A stretch of DNA of 14,319 bases from Tissierellia bacterium (GTDB lineage Bacteria; Bacillota_A; Clostridia; Tissierellales; Peptoniphilaceae): NCBI GenBank assembly GCA_030537695.1, contig JAUNVJ010000023.1, positions 1 to 14,319 of the forward strand. The letters run 5' to 3'. How positions within the stretch are numbered: position 1 is the stretch's first letter; every line of letters starts with the position of its first letter. Both the position numbers and the translations under genes were made by a program. This document shows, in pieces, positions 1 to 5,757 of this stretch. The notes under the pieces are model-generated. The model did no database searches. It was not told the DNA's origin and saw only the letters and a list, made by a program, of their open reading frames with translations.

Positions 1-7
1 AAAAAGG

Positions 8-35
8 TTGATTATCTTAAAAGAAAGAGTATAAT
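8..35 (+). promoter_or_regulatory. Sigma-A type promoter for the fluoride riboswitch/antiporter
   Basis: A -35 box TTGATT (8-13) and a perfect -10 box TATAAT (30-35) are separated by 16 bases. Transcription would begin near base 42, just ahead of the fluoride aptamer, which is the expected arrangement for a riboswitch leader. Confidence 0.7.
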
Positions 36-46
36 AGAGTTAGTTT

Positions 47-133
47 GTTAGGGAATGAAGTTCTCCCTCTTTTAAGAAACCGCTTATTAGCTGATGACTT
101 CTGTGAAAACACAGAGGTTATCAGCTTTTTTTT
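47..133 (+). promoter_or_regulatory. Fluoride riboswitch (crcB motif) with transcription terminator
   Basis: The leader matches the conserved fluoride aptamer. GGGAATGAAGTTCTCCC (51-67) forms the first hairpin, with GGGA/TCCC pairing. AAACCGC (77-83) is followed by a small GCT/AGC stem (82-84 with 89-91), then GCTGATGACTTCTGTG (90-105). GAAGT (57-61) can pair with ACTTC (97-101), the long-range helix typical of this RNA. The 3' part of the aptamer is also the left arm of the terminator, so fluoride binding would favour readthrough, an ON switch. Fluoride riboswitches are known upstream of fluoride exporters and of Na+/H+ antiporters, which fits the next gene. The match is by eye to the remembered consensus and no covariance search was run. 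Confidence 0.9.
90..133 (+). terminator. Riboswitch-controlled intrinsic terminator
   Basis: A 16-base-pair stem (90-105 with 110-125, including G-U pairs) closes an AAAA loop and is followed by eight T residues (126-133). Its left arm contains aptamer bases 97-101, so terminator and ligand-bound aptamer are mutually exclusive. Confidence 0.9.
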
Positions 134-155
134 ATTCTTTAACTTAGGAGGAATT

Positions 156-1360
156 ATGTTATTAAGCCTTGGAATTATATTTATAGTCGGTTGGATTTGT
201 CGTCTTATCTTAGGGAAATTGAAAATTCCTCCCCTATTGGGGATGATCCTTGCAGGAATTCTTTTGGGTCCCTATGGATTTCATATTTTAGATCAGAAAT
301 TACTGGATATTTCTTCTGAGATTCGACAAATTGCCTTAATCATTATTTTAACTCGAGCTGGATTATCGCTATCGATTGATGATTTAAGAAAAATTGGACG
401 TCCTGCACTATTGATGTGCTTCGTCCCTGCCAGCTTTGAAATTATGGGGATGCTTCTCATTGGCCCCCCCTTTTGGGAATTACTCGAATTGAAGCAGGTA
501 TTATGGGAGCCGTTTTAGCTGCGGTATCACCGGCAGTGATTGTACCTCAAATGATTATGATCATGGAAAAAGGTTACGGTATGAAAAAGAGAATTCCTCA
601 ACTGATCCTGGCAGGGGCTTCCGTTGACGATGTCTATGTCATCGTTTTATTTTCATCATTTTTAGCTTTGGCGAAGGGGGGCCGAGTATCTCCTTTGGAA
701 ATTGCCTCTATCCCTTTTTCCATTGTCATTGGAATTGCAACAGGATATATTGTCGGCTACGGACTCTACCATTTTTTCAAATGGTTAAATATTGATGGCA
801 TCACACAATTGCTTCTCTTGCTAGGCCTTAGTTTTATTATCGTTTCCATTGGAGAAGATTATCAAAAATTCTTTGCACCTTTAATATGTACCATGGTAAT
901 TCCCATGGCCTTTGACAAGAAGGATCAAAAAATTACTACAAATTTAATCCATCGTTACTTGGATTTATGGAAAATGGCGGAAATTTTCCTCTTTGTATTG
1001 GTTGGTGCTGCTGTTAATATCAAATATCTATTGGCCAGTGGGCCGATTATTCTATTGGTGATTTTCATTTTATTGCTCTTTCGTATGATTGGTGTAGCCT
1101 GTTCGATTTTAGGAACCCCCTTTAATAAAAAAGAAAGAGCCTTTGCCATGTTGTCCTATTTACCGAAAGCAACTGTACAAGCTGCCATTGGCTCGGTTCC
1201 CTTACAAATGGGTTTGGACTGTGGGGAATTGGTGTTGGCAATAGCCGTAGGAGCCATTTTAATTACCGCTCCTCTGGGAGCCTTTTTAATCGATAGAAGC
1301 TACCCTCGATTACTGACCCAATCGGAACCGTCATGGAAGAGGCCGTTGTCAGTCAAGTAA
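156..1360 (+). pseudogene. Cation (Na+):proton antiporter, frame interrupted at a C7 tract
   Basis: This integral membrane antiporter of the Na+/H+ exchanger family would exchange cations for protons. Its riboswitch suggests a role in coping with fluoride stress. The start at 156 is chosen because AGGAGG (146-151) lies just before it; an upstream in-frame ATG at 45 would be inside the riboswitch. The product is split: the first frame runs from 156 to a stop at 518, while homology continues in another frame from about 473 to 1360. One extra base in the C7 or T4 run (464-474) restores a protein of about 401 residues, normal for the family. About a dozen hydrophobic segments are visible. Recognisable motifs are LTRAGLSL, AAVSPAVIVP and the membrane acidic pair in GASVDDV (codons at 626-631, about residues 158-159 of the restored protein). 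The break could be a true null mutation, a slippage-prone switch or a sequencing error; the sequence alone cannot decide. Confidence 0.8.
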
Positions 1361-1473
1361 AACAGCTCTCAATTATAAAAACAATCTTTGATCAAGGGGG
1401 AACAATATATGGCAAATAAAAATATTGTAATAAGACAATGGTTCCAATAGAAATAAAATTCATCCTTTGCGAT

Positions 1474-1506
1474 AAAAATAGGAATTTTCTCCATCTTCTA
1501 TTTTTT
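1474..1506 (+). terminator. Possible A/U-rich terminator after the antiporter
   Basis: AAAAATAGGA (1474-1483) can pair with TTCTATTTTT (1496-1505) around a 12-base loop, and the right arm runs into a T tract. The stem is weak in G+C, so termination efficiency is uncertain. Confidence 0.4.
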
Positions 1507-1524
1507 AAAAAGATAGCATATAAT
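1496..1524 (+). promoter_or_regulatory. Candidate promoter for sfsA
   Basis: A perfect -10 box TATAAT (1519-1524) lies 23 bases before the GTG start of sfsA. The -35 region at 17 bases spacing (TTCTAT, 1496-1501) is a poor match, so the -10 carries most of the support. Confidence 0.5.
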
Positions 1525-1546
1525 GTTCTTATGAATAGGTGATAGA

Positions 1547-2263
1547 GTGAAATATAATCATAAAATTGTGGAAGGAATTTTTGTAAAAAGAAAAAATCGA
1601 TTTGTTGCCCAATGCGAAATCGACCATCAACTAAAAGAGGTTCATGTGCCCAATACCGGACGATGTCGAGAACTTTTAAAAAAAGGGGTTACAGTATATA
1701 TGACTTATCATGACAATCCCCATCGAAAGACTAATTATACTTTAACATCGGTCGAAAAGGGGAACTTGTTGGTCAATATTGATTCGTCGGCTCCCAATAA
1801 AATAGTGGAAGAAGCATTAAAAAAGGGAAAAATTCCATTGGATTTTACGCCAAAAGTAATTCGTCGTGAATATACTTACGGGAAAAGTCGTTTGGATTTT
1901 TATTTGGAAGGGGAAGGAAAAAAAGCTTTGATGGAGGTCAAAGGCGTTACTTTGGAACAGGATGGAATTGTCGCCTTTCCCGATGCTCCCACCCTTCGAG
2001 GATTAAAGCATATTCGAGAATTGGAAGAAGGATTAGAGGATGGCTACCAATCTTATATCGTCTTTGTGATTCAAATGAATCGAGGTAAATTTTTCGTTCC
2101 CAATCATAAGATGCAAAAGGATTTTGGGCAAGAATTGAAAAGGGCGGAAGAAAAGGGGGTCAAGATTTTATGTTATACCTGTCTTGTTTCACCGGATGGA
2201 ATTCAACTGAAAAATCAAATCCCCTATTATTTGGAGGATGAATATGAATTTACGACCGGCTAA
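1547..2263 (+). CDS. sfsA: SfsA family nuclease (sugar fermentation stimulation protein homologue)
   Basis: This 238-residue protein matches SfsA in length (about 235 residues) and layout. The N-terminal part is the OB-fold-like nucleic-acid-binding region with the typical VHVPNTGRCRELL stretch (residues 33-45). The C-terminal part has a PD-(D/E)xK-like nuclease centre, visible as D117 in SRLDFYLE and E130-x-K132 in LMEVKGVT, followed by the family signature FPDAPTLRGLKHIREL. SfsA proteins bind DNA, and nuclease activity has been described for the family; the physiological role is poorly defined, and the old name comes from effects on maltose metabolism in E. coli. The start is GTG with AGGTGA (1537-1542) only four bases away, a short spacing. 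The end overlaps the next gene by 20 bases, so the two are probably co-transcribed and translationally coupled. Confidence 0.9.
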   Translation: MKYNHKIVEGIFVKRKNRFVAQCEIDHQLKEVHVPNTGRCRELLKKGVTVYMTYHDNPHRKTNYTLTSVEKGNLLVNIDSSAPNKIVEEALKKGKIPLDFTPKVIRREYTYGKSRLDFYLEGEGKKALMEVKGVTLEQDGIVAFPDAPTLRGLKHIRELEEGLEDGYQSYIVFVIQMNRGKFFVPNHKMQKDFGQELKRAEEKGVKILCYTCLVSPDGIQLKNQIPYYLEDEYEFTTG

Positions 2264-2747
2264 TTTAAAAGATCGCAGCGATATTGAAAGGATGTATCGA
2301 GACGGATCGAATTATTTGAAAGAACAAAAGGTAGATCAATGGCAAGGTGAGCAAAGGCCTAATTTGAAGGACTTTGAAACATGGATTCAAAGAAAAGAGA
2401 TCTTTGTGTTAGAAGAGGAACAGCCGATAGCCACCTGTTTGCTAATGGAGGAAGAACCGGATTATAAAAATATCTATCAAGGACAATGGCTCTCCTCAGG
2501 AAAAAATTGTTATATTATTCACCGTGTAGCTCTTTTAGCTTCCCAACGAAAAAAAGGTTATGGCTTAAAGCTCCTTCAAGAAATTGAAAAATTGGCAAAA
2601 AGAGGAGAAAAAGAGAGTCTTCGAGTGGATACCCATGAAGATAATATTCCCATGCAAAGTCTTTTGACGAAAGCGGGATACCAATACTGTGGCATCATCT
2701 ACCTAGAGATAGAAGGTAAGCGATTGGCCTATGAGAAGAAATTATAG
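2244..2747 (+). CDS. GNAT family N-acetyltransferase
   Basis: This 167-residue cytoplasmic protein is a GCN5-related N-acetyltransferase, which moves an acetyl group from acetyl-CoA to an amine of unknown identity. Motif A is visible as HRVALLASQRKKGYGLKLL (residues 93-111), with the pyrophosphate-binding RKKGYG loop at 102-107. Motif B is LRVDTHEDNIPMQSLLTKAGY (126-146), whose ending is typical of the family. GGAGG (2233-2237) directly touches an ATG at 2238, so the ATG at 2244, six bases downstream, is the better start. The gene begins inside the end of sfsA and shares its transcript. It is followed at once by a strong terminator. Substrate cannot be predicted; antibiotic, polyamine or protein N-terminal acetylation are all possible. 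Confidence 0.85.
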   Translation: MNLRPANLKDRSDIERMYRDGSNYLKEQKVDQWQGEQRPNLKDFETWIQRKEIFVLEEEQPIATCLLMEEEPDYKNIYQGQWLSSGKNCYIIHRVALLASQRKKGYGLKLLQEIEKLAKRGEKESLRVDTHEDNIPMQSLLTKAGYQYCGIIYLEIEGKRLAYEKKL

Positions 2748-2750
2748 ATA

Positions 2751-2784
2751 AAAAACCTGCTTTGTTCTGTAAAAGCAGGTTTTT
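2751..2784. terminator. Bidirectional terminator between the GNAT gene and the helicase
   Basis: AAAAACCTGCTTT (2751-2763) and AAAGCAGGTTTTT (2772-2784) form a 13-base-pair stem with an 8-base loop. A and T runs flank both sides, so it can stop transcription from the + strand acetyltransferase and the - strand helicase, which converge here. Confidence 0.9.
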
Positions 2785-2807
2785 AGTGACAATATTTCCT
2801 TACTATT

Positions 2808-4646
2808 TTATAACATTTCCTGTAATTCCATTAAAAAACGGCTTTCCAAATTCTCTTGACCATTTCTGTAATGAGGATAGAGGAGGTAGAGATTTTTTTT
2901 AGCACGGGTCATGGCTACATAAAAGAGTCGGCGCTCTTCTTCCAAGAGGGAAGGATCCTTCGATTTTTCTTCTAGGCTCTTTGAACTAGGTAAATTTCCC
3001 TCCATGAGATCAATGATATAGACATTGTCAAATTCCAATCCTTTGGCAGAATGAATCGTAGAAAATAAAACTTTCGAGTTTGGAGATTGGGATTTTTTTA
3101 AGAGAAATTCCAGATGTTTTAAGCGTCCGACAAAGGCGATGGAATTGTTTTGTTCTTCGGCAATCAATTTTAAATAATAGAGATACTCCATAAGAGTTAT
3201 TGGTGTTTGGCCCAATCGCTTACAATTCTCCATTAAATAATCACCATAGCCTAAGTCTTTTTCGATAAAGGATATGGTTTTAGAAAAATTCATATGTGAC
3301 AATTTTTTGAAATCCTGAGCCAATCGGGAAATATTTTTCTTATAGTACTCAGGAAGACCGGGATATTCCAATAAAATAGAAAAGATATTTTTTCCCGGAT
3401 GAGATCGTAAATAGGCAATATGACGTTTGGATATATATCCTTTTAATTTATAATAAAAAGTTTCATATAATTCGATTTGAGACAAGTCGTCGGCAAAATT
3501 TAAAATATTTAAAAGATCGGTCACAATAAAGTGATTGAAAAATTTATTTCTTCGATCTTTCAGATTGAATTCCATTTGATTACGTTCAAAATACTCCACT
3601 AATCCAATGGCTGTTAAATTGTTTCGGTATAAAATAGCATGGTTTTCTTCGGGTCTTTCTTGAATCTTTTGTAGGATATAATCATATTGATCTTTGGCAT
3701 CTTTCATCTTCAAAAGATTGACGGGACTATTGTAAGGATTATTAGTCCGAAGTGATTTATGAAATCGAGTTTCATTTTTGTGAATTAAATAATTGGATAA
3801 ATTGACTATATTTTTGGAAGAACGAAAATTTTCTTCCATATAATATGTTTTTAAATTAGGATATTCATCTTTTAAGTTCAAGATTCCCTGAGGATCCGCA
3901 CCTCGAAAACTATAGATGGATTGATCGTCATCGGCTACGATAAAGAGATTATTCTTCGGCTGAACTAATAGTTTAATCAATTGAAATTGACTATAACTAG
4001 TATCTTGTCCTTCATCGATTTGGATAAAATCAAATTGAAGACGGTATTTTCGACGAAGATAAGCATCTTCTCTTAAAATTCGGTAGGTTTCCGTAATCAT
4101 ATCGTCAAAATCAATTAAATTTTTCATTTGTTTGGCTCTTTCGTAATCGGCATAGAGTAAATCAAAATTCAAGGTGTCACAATTTCTGTCTTTCGCAAAT
4201 GATTGGGGATTGATCATTCGGTTTTTAACATAAGAGATTTCTGCAAAAGCGGTTTCCATTTTTTCTTCCGTACAATAGGTGTGATTGATTCTCTGGTAGA
4301 TTTGACGCAATAGATTGTATTTTTTTGCCGGATTGGAATCTAAAAGCAGGTATTTTTTACCGTGAATGCGACCATAATCTCGTAAAATACCATAGCAAAA
4401 AGCATGAATTGTAGAAAAGACGATATTTTTTTCTTGAGACATTTGAAGAAATCGCTTTTTCATATCCAAGGCGGAGGCCTTTGAAAAAGTAATCGTCAAT
4501 ATTTTATTAGGGGCAATCCCTTGTTGGATCAATTGTAGCGTTCGGTAAATTAACATCGTGGTCTTACCCGATCCGGGGACTGCCAAAACTAAGGCCGGAC
4601 CTTCCATATGTTTTGTTGCTAATTGTTGCTCCTTTGTCAGTTTCAC
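2808..4646 (-). CDS. UvrD/PcrA-like superfamily 1A DNA helicase
   Basis: The 612-residue product has all the superfamily 1A helicase motifs, so it should be an ATP-driven 3'-5' DNA translocase/helicase for repair or replication-fork maintenance. They are, in order: Q motif LTKEQQLAT (3-11), Walker A AVPGSGKTT (22-30, K28), motif Ia ITFSKASALDMKKR, motif II DEGQD (211-215, the DExxD-type Walker B), motif III ADDDQSIYSFRGA (238-250), motif IV ENFRSS (272-277), motif V STIHSAKGLEFD (from 529) and motif VI EEERRLFYVAMTRAKK (from 569). It is shorter than PcrA/UvrD (about 720-750 residues) and lacks their long C-terminal tail, so it is probably a paralogue. The GTG start at 4646 is preferred because GGGAGG (4654-4659) lies seven bases upstream; an in-frame ATG at 4694 has no such site. 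It is transcribed alone, divergent from the next gene. Confidence 0.9.
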   Translation of the reverse strand: MKLTKEQQLATKHMEGPALVLAVPGSGKTTMLIYRTLQLIQQGIAPNKILTITFSKASALDMKKRFLQMSQEKNIVFSTIHAFCYGILRDYGRIHGKKYLLLDSNPAKKYNLLRQIYQRINHTYCTEEKMETAFAEISYVKNRMINPQSFAKDRNCDTLNFDLLYADYERAKQMKNLIDFDDMITETYRILREDAYLRRKYRLQFDFIQIDEGQDTSYSQFQLIKLLVQPKNNLFIVADDDQSIYSFRGADPQGILNLKDEYPNLKTYYMEENFRSSKNIVNLSNYLIHKNETRFHKSLRTNNPYNSPVNLLKMKDAKDQYDYILQKIQERPEENHAILYRNNLTAIGLVEYFERNQMEFNLKDRRNKFFNHFIVTDLLNILNFADDLSQIELYETFYYKLKGYISKRHIAYLRSHPGKNIFSILLEYPGLPEYYKKNISRLAQDFKKLSHMNFSKTISFIEKDLGYGDYLMENCKRLGQTPITLMEYLYYLKLIAEEQNNSIAFVGRLKHLEFLLKKSQSPNSKVLFSTIHSAKGLEFDNVYIIDLMEGNLPSSKSLEEKSKDPSLLEEERRLFYVAMTRAKKNLYLLYPHYRNGQENLESRFLMELQEML

Positions 4647-4708
4647 AAATATTCCTCCCAGTGACAGTTTAAATGATTTTCGATCCTGAAGCAAATAATA
4701 AATAAAAC

Positions 4709-4737
4709 TTTATAAAAGATTGTACTTAGGATATAAT
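4709..4737 (+). promoter_or_regulatory. Promoter for the two-lobed nitroreductase gene
   Basis: TTTATA (4709-4714) and TATAAT (4732-4737) are spaced by 17 bases and precede the start codon by about 36 bases. It lies in the short divergent region shared with the helicase gene. Confidence 0.6.
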
Positions 4738-4773
4738 TTAAGATAGGATGTTTAATAATATGGAGGGATTAAT

Positions 4774-5571
4774 ATGGTAATGACAAACTTTCTTCAAAAG
4801 AGAAGGTCGGTACGTAATTTTAAAAAGACCAAAGTATCCAGAGGGATTTTAGATAATTTAAAAGCAATAATGGAAGAAATTACAGCGGAAGATTCCACGG
4901 TAGATTTTGTATTATATGAAAATGGTTCACTGATTGGTACTGGATTGGAAGGGTATGCCGGTTACGGTGGCGTCATGATACATGCACCTCATTACATAGC
5001 TCTTTCTATGATAAATAAAGAGGATGAGTTGAATATTCTTCAAGGAGGATATTTTCTGGAGAAGCTAAATACGAAAATGGTGGATATGGATTTAGACACT
5101 TGCTGGATCACCGTGGATGAAGTAGAAGATCAAAAAATGAAATCTGTTTTCGGTGAAAAAGGAGTAACGATCGATTATTTAATCGGTTTTGGATACGGTC
5201 AAAAGAAAAAATTATTTGATCCGGAAGTTACCAGTTCAAGACGATCCATAGATGAAATTGTATTTCAAAATGAAATTGGCAAAAATATCGATTTGGAAAT
5301 GTTGGAAAATTACGGCTTAATGGAAGTATTCTCTTCCATTCGATACGCTCCCAGCCATAAGAATTTTCAGCCATGGCGTTTCGTATTGGAAAATGCAGGA
5401 GTAACTGCTTATATGGTTAAATCTGATGAAGATCGTCGAAGTCTTGTGGATATGGGTGTGATGCTATTTTATTTTGAAGCCATGATGAAGACTTTATCTC
5501 ATCCGGGCAAATGGGAAATTTCCTTGGAGGATCAAGGGGATCTTAAAAAAATTGGATATTTCAAATTGTAA
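4774..5571 (+). CDS. Nitroreductase family protein, two-lobed TM1586-like type
   Basis: This 265-residue protein is a predicted flavoprotein of the nitroreductase superfamily, in the branch where one chain carries both lobes (TM1586-like). The N-terminal FMN-phosphate motif is RRSVRNF (10-16). A glycine-rich GYAGYGG segment follows. The second flavin-contacting motif is RYAPSHKNFQPW (190-201), equivalent to the AP(S/T)xxNxQPW motif of classical nitroreductases but placed in the C-terminal half. Such enzymes use NAD(P)H to reduce nitro groups, quinones or flavins, but the physiological substrate of this subgroup is not established. The start is supported by GGAGGG (4762-4767) six bases upstream. 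The gene is monocistronic, with its own promoter and terminator. Assignment to the superfamily is firm; assignment to the TM1586-like branch comes from memory of its architecture. Confidence 0.8.
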   Translation: MVMTNFLQKRRSVRNFKKTKVSRGILDNLKAIMEEITAEDSTVDFVLYENGSLIGTGLEGYAGYGGVMIHAPHYIALSMINKEDELNILQGGYFLEKLNTKMVDMDLDTCWITVDEVEDQKMKSVFGEKGVTIDYLIGFGYGQKKKLFDPEVTSSRRSIDEIVFQNEIGKNIDLEMLENYGLMEVFSSIRYAPSHKNFQPWRFVLENAGVTAYMVKSDEDRRSLVDMGVMLFYFEAMMKTLSHPGKWEISLEDQGDLKKIGYFKL

Positions 5572-5600
5572 AAGATATGTAAAGAGAAAAGAGTACAATC

Positions 5601-5629
5601 ATTCGTCGGTTAAACCGGCGAATTTTTTT
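5601..5629 (+). terminator. Intrinsic terminator after the nitroreductase gene
   Basis: ATTCGTCGGTT (5601-5611) pairs with AACCGGCGAAT (5612-5622 region, one G-U pair and a very tight loop), followed by seven T residues. Confidence 0.85.
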
Positions 5630-5671
5630 ATTGGGAAAAGAGCGAAGGCCAAATAATAATTTTAAATCTTA

Positions 5672-5699
5672 TTGACTTTTACTAATGACATGATATAAT
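5672..5699 (+). promoter_or_regulatory. Strong promoter for the heavy-metal ATPase, with possible operator
   Basis: TTGACT (5672-5677) and TATAAT (5694-5699) are spaced by 16 bases, close to consensus. Just downstream, at the expected transcription start, lies ATGAACAGATGCACAT (5706-5721), with outer ATG/CAT symmetry. Metal-sensing ArsR-type repressors bind imperfect palindromes in such positions, but this match is too weak to call an operator, and no regulator gene is in the window. Confidence 0.8.
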
Positions 5700-5757
5700 A
5701 AACACATGAACAGATGCACATACGAACCTGTTTTAAAATCTTGAAAGAAGGGATAAA

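Noticed and set aside
45..155. N-terminal extension of the antiporter frame from an ATG-equivalent start at 45
   Set aside because: This segment is the fluoride riboswitch and its terminator. It has no ribosome binding site, while AGGAGG precedes the start at 156.
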